NCBI RefSeq assembly: GCF_963576545.1
Contig: NC_083644.1
Location: 27,097,393-27,161,392 of the forward strand
DNA length: 64,000 nucleotides
From: Limanda limanda
Taxonomy: Eukaryota; Chordata; Actinopteri; Pleuronectiformes; Pleuronectidae
Reading direction: 5' to 3'
A program made the translations under genes and the position numbers. This document shows positions 50,198 through 62,600 of the stretch, piece after piece. Below the pieces are notes generated by a model. That model saw nothing but the letters and a program-made list of their open reading frames with translations. It had not been told where the DNA came from and made no database searches. Position 1 is the first letter of the stretch; the number at the start of each line of letters is the position of its first letter.

Positions 50198-50243
50198 AAT
50201 GTAAGTCGCTTTGGACAAAAGCGCCAGCTAAATGACATATTAA
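50198..50243 (+). mobile_element. L2/V-SINE-type tail fragment
   Basis: ATGTAAGTCGCTTTGGACAA followed by AAGCGCCAGCTAAATGACAT is the classic 3' tail shared by fish L2-type LINEs and their partner SINEs, ending in AT-rich sequence. No upstream body recognisable. Confidence 0.65.
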
Positions 50244-50513
50244 AAAATAATAATTCCTGCCACAGTACCTGTTGTGCGCAGGGTCAAAGTGGACTTCCTT
50301 TTTGCCAAATTTGTGGTTCTGCAACAACTAAAAACACAAAAACACTTTTCATCAAGCAACTCTTAGTTAAACCACATGAAACAAACAGTGGTGATGGATC
50401 TGGGTATTTACAAGGGCCAACTGAGAACTGTGGACTCTCAATGATTAAACTGACTAAAATAACTGAGGTCAAGGACTTACCTATACCAAGGCAACATTCG
50501 TGTGTGTGTATTT

Positions 50514-50800
50514 AGCAGGATTATGCAGAAAGTACTGAAGAAAGTACCACAAATCTTTTTGGAAGGATGTGGTTTGGGTCAGTGAAGAGTCCATTACATT
50601 TGGGTGCAGATCCAGATCAGGGGGGGGGGGGGGGGGGTGTCAAGGGTGTGTTTTTTTCACTTTCTTAAAGTTTCTTTAACAACTCTAGTGATTTCGCGTA
50701 GGATAATTCAACGATCCTGATGAATAAATGAAATTGGGCATATTTAGAGAAATTATCTTTTTAAGTACGTGCAATTGATGAATTTTCAAACCTCTTCTGA
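50514..50800 (+). repeat. Common teleost interspersed repeat, largest copy here
   Basis: Phrases in order: AAGTACCACAAATCTTTTTG, TGGAAGGATGTGGTTTGGGT, CATTTGGGTGCAGATCCAGA, a run of 18 G (50620-50637), TTTTTTTCACTTTCTTAAAG, TGATGAATAAATGAAATTGGGCAT. They match one dispersed fish repeat of unknown class to me. Shorter pieces are at 13380, 27680 and 33790. The poly-G run replaces what is normally a GC-rich internal motif. Confidence 0.5.
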
Positions 50801-50809
50801 TTTACTCTA

Positions 50810-51746
50810 TGCGTGTCTAGTTGGGCTAGTTCAGGTCAAACGTTACATGGGTTATTGCAGGAAACAGAAATGTCAAATTATTTGTGTCCATATATCTTAT
50901 ATCCCTGGTTATACTCTCACTGTCCCAATACAGTGATGTTATTGATATTAACAACAGGACAACAGTTTCGACCCTTCAGCCCACATGGGTTCAACAAGGC
51001 CTTAATGCTACTGGAACCCTTGCTACTTCTATTACTTTAACTGCTACAAGCAATGCTATAAGCACTATAGAAGAAGTTTTTATTTCCACTACACTGGGGC
51101 TGCTCTGAGATGCAGGATGTTGATAGGAGAGCAGCTACAGTGCTTCTGTATATCATTTTAAGATTAAAATGTAACCTTGCTAATGCCGGAGGGAACGGAA
51201 AGCTGCTGTATGTAAAGCACTATAAGTCCTTCTTAATGTCTCTTGGACAGTTATGGGGAGCTCATTTCTAGAGAGATGCACACTCCAAATACATTACTCC
51301 TTCAGTGCTATCTGATGGCTCCAAGGACCATAAAGCACGGCCCTGACACTCAAGCAGGAGTAAACACACACTAGTGTGCACAATCACCTGCTCATGCACA
51401 TGCACACTTAGAGGATACAAAAGAGTGTTTTTTTTCAGTTGTGATGGATTATACTGCCATAACATTTAATTTTGTCTCTCCTCCTTTCCTCTTTCCTTTC
51501 TCTCATTTCCTCTCACTGGCTGTTGATTCCCTCCCTCCGCCCTCCTCCTCCTCATCCAGGAGGGTCACTGTTGAGAGCACACGCACACACACGTGCATGC
51601 ACTTGCACTCACACACACACACATTTACCACATGGTTCCACCTTTCTGTCAGTCATTCTCCCTCTCTCCTCCTATATCTCTTTCGTACTGGCAAAATCCA
51701 ATTTATGACAGGCCTCTGCAGGGAGTTTGTGTATACGCGCACACAC

Positions 51747-51791
<45 letters not shown>

Positions 51792-52140
51792 TACATTTAT
51801 GTATAAATATATATGCGTTTGTATGTGTGTGCTTCTGAGTGGATGTAACGGTGTTCATATACTTTCATAATATATAGTATGACTATACAAGTAGCCATAT
51901 TGTATGCATGCAGAGAGGGGGATTCCTGTGCTGTGTGTGTATGTGTGCGTGTTCTTATGTATATGTGCATGCATGTGCGTGCGCAAAGAAATGAGGTTAA
52001 CCATCCTATCTGAAGGGTCCTGGTGGAAGGCAATAAAATATGTTGCTGTGACGATGGCTCAGCAATGAGATTTCCAGGATAGTTGTAAATGTTCAATCAC
52101 TTTGCCTCCTTTCTCTCAGCCCCTGTTTGTCTCGGGCAAA
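50810..52140. other. Gene-free stretch with (CA)n
   Basis: No gene. Contains (CA)n at about 51740-51786 followed by an alternating TA/CA sequence to 51815, and a CA-rich run at 51570-51625. Confidence 0.6.
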
Positions 52141-52146
52141 ATGAGT

Positions 52147-52148
<2 letters not shown>

Positions 52149-52236
<88 letters not shown>
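52149..52236. repeat. (AG)44 microsatellite
   Basis: About 88 bp of uninterrupted AG units. The purine strand continues G/A-rich to about 52420. Confidence 0.97.
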
Positions 52237-52238
<2 letters not shown>

Positions 52239-53062
52239 TAGAGAGCGACATGGAAGAGAGGGAAATGGCAGGGCGAGATAGAGGTGAAAGCAAAAGAAAT
52301 CAGCTCGATTAATGAAATTGGTGGACAGAGGAGCAGAGACAAATGCAGAACAAAGAAAGGAGGAAGAGGATAAGGAGTTGCAGCAGAGTCGGTGATAGAG
52401 AGAAGTGATTGCACATACAGCGAGGACATCTTGGTGTTTAACACCACTCCTAACCCTGGACAGATGGCCCTGAGCGGAACAGAGAGGAGTGACCAGACTG
52501 CATTTCTCTCTCTCCCTCTCTCTCTCGTTCTGTGTGTGTCTGTGTGTTGTCTGGGTTTTAGTCTTATTACTGTGATTCTAATAGTTAGGTCCTCATGCCT
52601 GGGGGGTTAACTGCAATTACATTTTTACAACAGTAGTTATAACTGATACTGTCACTATTCTCTACTGCTTACCTCTAGAACTTCAACTGCCACTTCTGCA
52701 AGTACAATCATTTATTTTACTGCTAATACTAATGATACTAAATACTATCTATAACTATGTATCACCATGAGGAAATCACACTAAATTGACGGGACTCTCT
52801 TGAATGCAGTGTTTCCAGCTGTGTGCACCTGCAGTGGTCTCTCCACGTGCGGTGCGTTGCCTGGATGGAGGTAAAACAGCTGAAGATTGAGTTATCTGTT
52901 CGTCTGCGAGACAGACGGCCTCCACTGCATCATTCCTTGTAAGCGGCAGACTCAATCACAATAAAAGCCTGCTCCGCTGGCACGATGCACTCGCAGCGCC
53001 GCCTGCTCTGAGGAGATCCATGTGATGGGGAGGGCGAGGACATCAAGGAGGAGAGGAAGAGC

Positions 53063-53085
53063 AGGAGGAGGAGGAGGAGGAGGAG
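53063..53085. repeat. (GAG)n trinucleotide run
   Basis: About 23 bp of GAG units in a purine-rich block (53020-53090). Confidence 0.9.
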
Positions 53086-53284
53086 CGGGCTGGCTATAAG
53101 GGCTCGTCTCTCTCTTGCTCTCTCCTCATCTGTCTCCCTCTTTCTCAGGATAATGAATCAGACATAGAGAGCAGGGTTTCACAGAGAGTGGCCAATGCAT
53201 AAATAACGCCTGCAGGATAGAGGCCCTATTATAGTGGATCTGCATGAATCTATGTTTTCTCTCTCTCTCTTTACACACACACAC

Positions 53285-53286
<2 letters not shown>

Positions 53287-53361
<75 letters not shown>
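53287..53361. repeat. (CT)37 microsatellite flanked by (CA)n
   Basis: About 75 bp of CT units, with short CA runs at 53272-53286 and 53366-53391. Confidence 0.97.
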
Positions 53362-53362
<1 letters not shown>

Positions 53363-53515
53363 AGACACACATACACACACACACACACACCTCTTGCAGA
53401 GAATAGATGGCATTGTACCATAACAAGGTCTGCACATTCATAAAAAGCTTTCAGACAAATGGAAATCTGTCAATTATCATAAATTAGGTGACATGAACAG
53501 GGAGGGACCGATTTT

Positions 53516-53518
<3 letters not shown>

Positions 53519-53582
<64 letters not shown>
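53519..53582. repeat. (GT)n microsatellite
   Basis: About 64 bp of uninterrupted GT units, about 160 bp from the (CT)n tract. Confidence 0.97.
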
Positions 53583-53583
<1 letters not shown>

Positions 53584-53599
53584 GCAACTGCTATGTATG

Positions 53600-54420
53600 A
53601 CACACACAGCAGAGGGACAAAACGAGAGGGAATTCAAAGAAAAGGAGAAATGGTGATTCCCAGCACTTTCTAGGTTATCACAACTGATACAGCATTTTCA
53701 CATTACAGATCCCAGTGGACAGTCACACTGTGTAGCTGCACAGCGGCAAAATCTTACAAATTTCTCTATTTCTACCATCCAGCTATATCTTGTTGAGAAA
53801 TCTCCCCTCATGAAACTTTAATTTGGATTCATGATTCTGTTTTTTTCCCTGTCCTTTCATTTTTCTGTTCATTATCTTCCTTTTAAGTCGCCATTATTCC
53901 CAGCTCCATCTCTCTGTCTCTGATTGCTCCACACGCCGCATATCTCCGCGTCTCTGTGGGGAATACATACAGCAAACACCTCACTCTGACTTTCTTTGTA
54001 CCGCCATTTTGTTCTCATTTATCCTTCACATAATCAGCTCAAAAAGAAGATCAGCATCTCCACTTAAAAGGCAGGCCCTCAGAACAAAAACACAAAACTG
54101 ATAAAGAGGATATACACAATGCAAAGCAGTCCCCCATTACAGCAGTCACGCAGACAAAGTAAAACATTAAAATCACATACATTTATTTTCTATCCATCTA
54201 TTTCCATCTCTGCCGCTGTCTCGCACACTCTCCATCTTTAAAGCATGCAGGGAGAGAAGTGACATCTGCTCTTTGCTCTTTGTAGAGAAGTTAACAATTT
54301 AAAACCACATATGCAAAGAACACAATGTATGTGTGTGTCTGTGTGTGTGTGTCTGTGTGTGCACTGTATGTTCGTCCCTGAGCTTAGCAGTGTTTTTCAC
54401 CATGCTAATGCAGTCGGTGA
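53600..54420. other. Gene-free stretch
   Basis: No gene recognised; a short (GT)n-like run lies at 54330-54362 just before the Tc1-like relic. Confidence 0.55.
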
Positions 54421-54421
54421 A

Positions 54422-54910
54422 TACAGTGCATTCAGAAATTATTCATTTATTCACATTTTGTGATGTTGCAGCCTTTTGCGAAAATCATTCGTTCGGTCAT
54501 CAATTTAAACTCAGTTTGAGGATTGTCTGCTGCTCCTCTCTGCAGATCCTCTCAGTCTCTGTCAAGTAGGACGGGGACTGTTGGTGGACATCCATTTTTA
54601 TGTCTCTGCAGAGATATTCGACTGGGTTCAAGTCAGGACTCTGGCTGGGCCACGCAAGGACATTCACAAAGTGCTTCAGCCACTCCTGTGTTCACCCAGC
54701 TCTAAGAAGAGTCCTGCATGTTCCAAACCTCTTCCATTTAAGAATTATGGAGGCCACAGGGGCTCCTGGGAAGGTTCAGTGCAGCATATTTTTTAGCCTA
54801 CCCCAGATCTGTGCTCAGACACAATCATTTCTCTGAGCTCTGAGCTCACAGCTTGGGTCTTGCTCTGATATGTGCAGTGAGCTGTGAGACCTCGTATAGA
54901 AAGACTGGTG
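54422..54910 (-). mobile_element. Tc1-like transposon relic with internal deletion
   Basis: The left boundary TACAGTGCATTCAGAAAT is a Tc1-like terminal repeat next to TA. On the minus strand the order is: end of the DNA-binding region (REMIVSEHRSGVG at about 54830-54793), then KWKRFGTCRTLLRAG, and directly after it EWLKHFVNVLAWPSQSPDLNPVEYL (about 54690-54608), the catalytic-core end of Tc1 transposases. The intervening core, including two of the catalytic acidic residues, is missing at about 54700. Sequence near 54850-54900 (CTGATATGTGCAGTGAGCTG) fits the 5' region of the same family. The right terminal repeat is not visible. Confidence 0.8.
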
Positions 54911-55255
54911 GATTTTAAATTCATGTTTAATCAAATAAATCACATTAAGGAGGGATGGGTAGACACATATCACAGATAATCAAGTAATGTGGTATTTGAG
55001 CTTTCCTTTTTAATTTTGGATAATTGCAGAAAGCATATCACACTGACATTACTGATCAATTCGTTGCTATGATATTCCCCTAATTCCATTACGTAATAAC
55101 CCCTCAAGAAAAATAATGTAATTTAATCAATGTAAAATATGGAAGAAGGAAAGTGTTTCAAAGCACTTTTACATTATCATTGGGTAATTATTCAACTTTT
55201 TTATTCATTCACTGTGGTAACATTGCGATATCATCACAATTGTATCGTATAATAT

Positions 55256-55475
55256 TTGGGAGGCTGTCACTCAGGAGATAGATTGGGTTATTCACTAACC
55301 AGAAGGTCGGTGGTTTGATCCTTGTCTCAACCATTCCACGTGCCAAAGTGTCCTTGGCCAAGATACTGAACCACAAATTGCCCCTGATGGCTGTTCTGGC
55401 AGTGAACCAGTGATGCATGATAGAGAAAGTGCTGCACATAGATGCAATGCATGAAGGCTGAACCATATTATGTAC
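55256..55475 (+). mobile_element. tRNA-type SINE, plus strand
   Basis: It opens with a tRNA-like head: GGAGGCTGTCACTCAGGAGA (A-box side), ACTAACCAGAAGGTCGGTGG, then TTTGATCC as B box. It continues with CAAAGTGTCCTTGGCCAAGA, the counterpart of the TTGCCCAAGGACACTTC segment in the copy at 35499-35721. The tail is weak (AAAGTGCTGCACATAGATGC). The anticodon-stem region is not a functional tRNA. Confidence 0.7.
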
Positions 55476-55555
55476 AAATGTACGTCTCCATGTCGCCCTT
55501 TCAGAAAAGGAAAAGAGGTTTTGTTGATATTTTATCCTATAACAGAGACAACCAT

Positions 55556-55556
<1 letters not shown>

Positions 55557-55609
<53 letters not shown>

Positions 55610-55635
55610 ACACACACACACACATACACACACAC
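55557..55635. repeat. (CA)n microsatellite, interrupted
   Basis: About 79 bp of CA units with two T interruptions, at the tail side of the SINE at 55256-55475. Confidence 0.97.
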
Positions 55636-56331
55636 CTGTTACAATGTCACTTATACCAATTTCATATATTTCTTTTCCAACCTGTAGCTCTAGTTTTAAT
55701 GCAGTTCTTGCAGTGATAAGAAATAATATATCTCCTGCATCTAAGTGATATCCTTAACCTTATTTTTTCATTATCTCCTAACTGAATGAACATTTTCCCA
55801 GGCCACTTGTTTCTCCATTTTTATTCATTTCCAGACCATAAGGTGGTAAAAGAAGAGGAGGAAAAGAAGTGCTCTGAATGCAATGAGTCTCCACTGCAGC
55901 TGGTTATATGCTGACAGGGAGGAGTTTCTTATCGGAAATGCATCTCTCTCTTTCTGTCTTTGTCTATTTCCCACAGTCTTTTACATTTCCTCTGAGGCTT
56001 CTGCTGAACAAGGTGCAATGACTGAAGCTATTAGATAAGGAGTGTGGGTGTGGGTGTGTGTGAGACTGTGGCTTTGTGTGTGCGACGGAAGTGGCAGTTG
56101 GTCATCAGTGCTTGGTCAATGTGTGAATCTATGTGAATGTTTGTGAGTTTAGCTGTACAGTGTTTTTTCAGTGGTATGTGTTGTTTCATTAAAGCCTGGT
56201 ATATGAACGTGGGTGTGTGTAAACACTGAACAGGGGGGAGCTATAGCTGCTGAAACACGATGTCCAACTTCAACACCCAACTCCCACCGGCTCAGTGTGT
56301 GCAGGAGAATAAGCGTGAACCCAGCAGGCCA

Positions 56332-56460
<129 letters not shown>

Positions 56461-56555
56461 GTGGACGTGAACCAGACAGCAACAGATCAGATGATCAGTG
56501 GATCAGTTCTCACACACTAAGACACACACATATACAAGCATACACACATACACCC

Positions 56556-56558
<3 letters not shown>

Positions 56559-56600
<42 letters not shown>

Positions 56601-56610
56601 ACACACACAC
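56559..56610. repeat. (AC)n microsatellite
   Basis: AC units with one G interruption (56596), preceded by a short poly-C run. Confidence 0.96.
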
Positions 56611-56639
56611 AAACACGCACACTGGCAGCACTGACTAAT

Positions 56640-59600
56640 CCATTGTCAGCAGCACAGCGAGCCAGACCATCCAGACCAGCTGCTACCAATATCATTCAGA
56701 TACAGACGGGCTGTGCCAGCAGTTCCGGGGCTGCAGTTCTGAATGTGGGAACATGCACCACCTACATTCAAGAAAAGGTACAGCAACACATCCACTAACC
56801 CAGTAAGAGACACACACCAGCCCAGTATAGCATTTGCTGTGCCAATACAAATAACCAGTTATGATCATCAGTTAGACAAATTTCTTTAATTCATCATTTT
56901 TGTATACTTTTTAAATAACTCAATTTAATTTCAATATCAAAAATATAACAAACAGTATTAAACTGTTTTATAAAAAGCCAATTCAAGTTCAGCCTGAATA
57001 AATCATTGTGCGTTTGTAACTTTGAAAAACACATCACACACGCAACATTACATCACATCGATTTGTCAGGATGAAAAACTGTATTAATAATGAGGGCTTT
57101 TGGTCAGTGTGATTGTGCCTTGCATTATTTTCATGTGATCATGTTTTTGTTTTTTTTACAGTCTTACATTAAAACATATATTAAAGGTTACTTCAAAACT
57201 TTCCTCCATGTTTAAAAAACTAATAATAGAGCTTGAAACCACACAGGACCATTTGTACAGCCTTATTTGTTCCACAGACAGTTGCTGCATTATGAAGTGC
57301 TGAGTAGAATCCATAAGCTCCTGTATTGGCAATTAGAACTGATAGGAGTTTGTGTAATGAGGCTGGTTTAAGACTTAAACCCTCTGATGACGCTGAAAGC
57401 TTTAATCTATAGCTAACACATAATTAGACTGGTTTATATAAACCGATAAATATCTCCCTGCTTGTCAGGGAACAGCACAAGCAAACACGGTGGAATGCGT
57501 GTGGTTGTGTGTGCTGACCATTCCTATATAATGTTTAATGGACAAAGTGTTATAATTGGATAATGAAGTGGTCGAGAGATGCAGGATATCGGACACGAGC
57601 ACAGCATAATGTGCTCGAGTGGATCTCAAAGCAACGACAAGTTCCTCCGCTGAAACCATGATAGACTGCAAGTGTCGGCACAAAGCTGCAGGAATGAAAA
57701 CATGCAAGGTGACGGAGAAAGTATATTTGACATGTTTGCTGCACGCTTTCCTGAAGCTTCCAAACTCAATAGCTATATTTTGGGCTTCACTTTTTCCAAA
57801 AGTTACAGAACATACATGTAGTTGCAGATTTTTCCAATGAACAGCCTATTCAATTTCATCAAGATCAATCCAGTATGCCTCTCTTGTATATCCACATATT
57901 AACATGGAGCTAAATGACTAAACTGCAGCGGATGAAGCATGCTTAATGTCTCATCAGGCTGGGGTTCAGGGGATCAGTGAGAAGCTGGAGTAAACAGACA
58001 CAGCAAGGAGCTAATACTTTATTAAAAAGAGACGAAGAGCTTAGTTCAATAACTCGTACTCTGGAAAACAAAAAGAAAATCCATTCATTCATTATAATTT
58101 AAAGTGGATTTGATAAAGCATCAGTGCTCGGAGATTTATTGGTAGACTTTTCAAAAGGAGCCGCTTTGTCCCCCACATTGTTTATATGAATGATTTAGAT
58201 CATACTGAGAGAAGAACATCATCTGTTTACGTGCCGGTTTAAGTGATATAACTCTTTTTGAAGCAAACAATATAGTTTTGTAAAATAATAACACAATTTT
58301 CCAAACATAAAAAACATAATGTTTTGCTTTAGGAAAGCATATGCAGAACAGTCAAACTAAATAATGGTTGGGTTATTTGTAATACACATAACATGATTAT
58401 TATAGAATCCCCCCCCCCACACACACACACCTATTGCTCCCTGTGGTTATCTGATCAACCACTTCACTATATTATCCTCCTAGGCTCTACCTATTTTTTA
58501 TTTGCAGTCAACTTGAATTATACCCTCAAGGCTGAGCGAGGACTATAGACTCCAGCACCTAATACATCTTTATTCCTCAGGCCCGAGGCTTCTCCTCTCC
58601 AAGCACATCTTTGCATTTGTCTGGCCAAGGCCAGCGCTGTATAGGCCAGCGGAGGCAGCAAAGCAGTGAGGTGAAGGTGGGTCAAACTGGCAACGCAGTT
58701 TGGAGCCGCGTTGATAATTCTGTCAGCACAGGCCACTCACTGTAGGCACAGGGACGCAGCGCCAGACTGTTCTGCATGCACCCTGCTTTCAGAGAAATCT
58801 CCTGAGACGCAGGCCGAGGAGAGGGGGGAGAGATAAAGAGAGGGGAGAGAGGCAAGCGAAACATGAGGGAGACAGAATAGAATAAAGAGAGAAGGAGATA
58901 AAAGGCCCTTCTGCATTCACTCCACTTCCATCCTTTTTTCCCCGGTCGGACCGGGATCGCCTCCACTTATAGGAGAATAAGAGCCATCGGTGGATTGGCT
59001 GATAGCTAAGACAATACGAGGGGAGGGCAAAAAATGGAAGGAGGACAAGAGACGGAGGGAGAGAAAGAGGGGGGACGACAAAGATGTAGAGGAGCGGATT
59101 GGGAGAAAGTGAGGATGAGCATTAACACCGGTTTTCCTCGATTTATGAAAGCCCTGAGAATATTACACCCAAAATCACAGAGGGCTGCACGCTCTGACAC
59201 ACCAGTCCAACGTGAGGATTAGGCCGCTGCAGCGCTGTGACCTTGCATCACACACCAAGGTCAAACAGCAGAGCGAGACGGTGGATGAAAACGGGAAGGA
59301 AGAGACGCAGGAATCTCTAAATCTCTATTAAAGCCAGTCACTCTGGCTCCTATTAGCTTTTCCCCATTCAGTGATAACCAAACGGGCTTTGAGGAGGCTA
59401 TTCTACGCATCTGTGGCCTAAAAGCTTTTCTTTACCCTCAAAGACCCAACATAAAGCAGACTGATGGAATTTCATTTAAATGCATGAGGTGAGCATGTTA
59501 TCAGCGATGTCGGGAATATGGTGAAAAATGAAAAAATAGGAAAATACGGAATTGTTTTCAAACACAACCAGCTGCTTGTGACAACTGTGGAAGTGGAACT

Positions 59601-62600
59601 CTCGCTTTGCACCTGATATTACCTTCTTTCTTTTTTTACACATTCTTTATTTTTGAAAAACCTGGATAGGAGTATAAAAAGGAAAAGATAGGTGTTAAGA
59701 TATTGTCATTTCAGTTTTATTGTCCCAAAGTGTAGTTTGCTCCCACTGAAGTAGAAAAAAACACAAGGTCCTGAATACAGCTCAGAATGTGTGATTCCAG
59801 TAATAGAACGTGTCCCTGGACACATTCGTCTGCTAGATGTGATCAGACCTCTTTTTTTTTTTTTTTGCATTCCCGACTTTAACCTGACGTCACATTCTTG
59901 ATACATTGCTGCTGTTCTGTGTGACTATTTCTAGCCAACATGCAGCAAGGAAAAATGCGGGTGAGCATTTCTACAAGCTTCAAAGTAATGAAACATTTTT
60001 TTTTCGTCCCACATGACTTGCAAGCTGTTTGCTGGACATGGTGCACAGGGGTTTTGCCACTTAATGCCTCTGTTCATTCTTTTTTCTTATGAATCCGATC
60101 TCTCTCTTGCCATTTTTTTCAAATTACAGCCCCTTGAAAAGGCCACCATCACTCCTTTACTACTGTATGTGTTCTCCCATTCTTCTCCGAGAGAGATGAG
60201 ACAGTAAATACGAGGGACAATTCTTCCCGTCACATCTGATGCGAGAAAGGAGAACACATTAAGTTGTTTAAATAAAACGGGAAAAACAATGAGAGTGCAA
60301 TCAGGAAGTGCAAGGGGTGTAGGTCCTGAGAGTAACTTTACCTTACGTCTGTGGTGTGTTTTAATGAGGGTCACATGTGCAATAGAAGGAGGGAAATCAA
60401 AGTTAAAAGCTGTGAATGGTGTTCATATTTTAAACTTTGTGCTGCTTGTAATCTTAGACAGCGAGGTGTTATAGGGGAGGATGGTGAGTGGTTTAGTGTT
60501 CAGATTAGGTTGGGGAGGAAAGAAGAAATTATCATGCACCACTTCACTGACTTTAAAAGAAGACGGAAAGAAAAGGCTGTTTTGTGAACAAGAAGCTTGA
60601 CATTATCATCCTCTCTGGAGAACAGCAGCCATTTGCAGATAAATTAAGGCCCTTAGTTTAAAGTTAATTGGATCAACCGGCAGTGCACCTCTGCAGTCAC
60701 CGGGGTCGTGTTGGATTATTCATATCCAGGTAATTATGTATGGCATAAATGTGTTATTGTCTGCCAGCCCTCGATGGCCTGAACTCAGCGAAGTTTGTGA
60801 AGGTTCAACTAGCCTCTGGCCGCGCGGCTCAAGGAACGAATAAGGTGAAATATGATTATAGGCACTGTAATAGAAGGAAAAACAAAACAAACAGTATCTG
60901 GAAAATGACTTTGTCTGTGTAGTTGTCTCTCATTAATTTTCTGAAAAAAAAATGTCCAGACCAAAAGACATGATTTAAATTTCTAAATAAATCCGCCACA
61001 GACATGATTTGCTTTCTTTCTCCCCGACAGCTACATCATCAGCTCATCAACCCACTTTTCTGTTTCAGTTTTTTCTCTCAGTCTCTGCTTTCCTCACACA
61101 CTCAGCTTGTCGCAGTTCACACACACGCACACAAACATATGCACATGCACCTTTTGCCTTGCAAGTCTCTGGCTTCTGTGCCTGTGAATAAAACCCCCAT
61201 TATTCAGCTAATTAATAACTTAATTAAAGCTCGCTGGCACGTCAGCCGTGCTTGATTGCATCATTATTAGGAGTAATTGGGGATTTCTTTTACGGCACCT
61301 TGAGAGAAGGATGGAGAGAGAGTGAAAGAGATAGAAAGCAAACTAGAGAGAGAGGGAGAGATGTTCTCACAGCTACTAAGTGCTTGCCTTTGCTGAAATG
61401 CTTATATTAAGATTTTGACAAACATCTGTGGCATAAAAAACAGCAAGTGAATTCAATTTGACTCAGTTTAATTCTCAACTATTGGCTAAGTGTTCTGTGC
61501 ATAATTTTGGCATCAGTAAGTCATTGATAAATCAGCTGGCAGCTGCTGGCCCCTTCTCTGTATTTTCCATTTTCTGCCTTCAGTTGGAAAATATAAATCC
61601 ACATTCAAGAAAACACACATCATTCGATGATAGAACCAATTTAGCTCTGCACTACCTTAAAAGATATTAGAATTATTTTAACATTTGCTCATTTTCACAT
61701 ATTTCTTTCCACCCTGTTGCCAGACAGAACATTGATACTCGGCGGGTCTGAAAATGCCAAGATTCTGTTCAAGGTCTATATTTTATATAATATCCTTTCA
61801 GCAATATCTTTGCATGGAAACCACTCTATGGTGGAGGGTCAGGGATGAAGAATCTAACTATGACTTATTAATAGCAGAACATCTTTACGGGCTGGCCATA
61901 ATCCACCTCCATTCAACAACCAAACATCCACAGCTTTCTGAGCTGCTACATAACTGACACAATACTTTTTGCAATAGACTCATACGCAATACAATAAATG
62001 CTTATGGGAAACTTTTATTATGCATTCAACTTGGAAGCGACATTAAACAATTCAACATGTGATAAGTTGCTTGTAAATTCACACTTAAATATGTTCATGT
62101 TCATCTTAAACATGTTCAAATATATGATTTCAATTAACAGTCATTGTAATACAAATTGAGGCATATTGGTACCAGACAGGTAGAAGGTTAGTTTACTCTG
62201 CTTGACTTTCAGTGTGAAAATCAATATTCTACAATTTGCAGAGTAAGAAATTTGTCTGATTATCTTGAGTAAACCAAAAGGCACTGCATCAGACACAGTC
62301 TCTTCGCTGCACTCTCACGAATAATTTGATAACTGACATAACTGTGTGTAAAAATAGCACATTGTACCTTTAATTCGGATTAACACACACATGCACCACT
62401 GCACACACAATCTTCCCAGTGACAATTCCACAAACTGTACATCAGCTGTTATCTGAGTACTGTGCCGTCCTCTGGACTATTATGCCCCATCTGAGAATGC
62501 CCTATTTATCTATGATAAGTATGATTTATCTACTGTGAGCAATGACTGGGGACAGAAAACCCTAATGAAATTAGTCCAGACAAACCCTTTCTTTTCTCCT

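Noticed and set aside
55276..55330. tRNA-like sequence with B box
   Set aside because: Anticodon stem and acceptor stem do not pair, and it continues into a SINE body, so it is a SINE head and not a tRNA gene.
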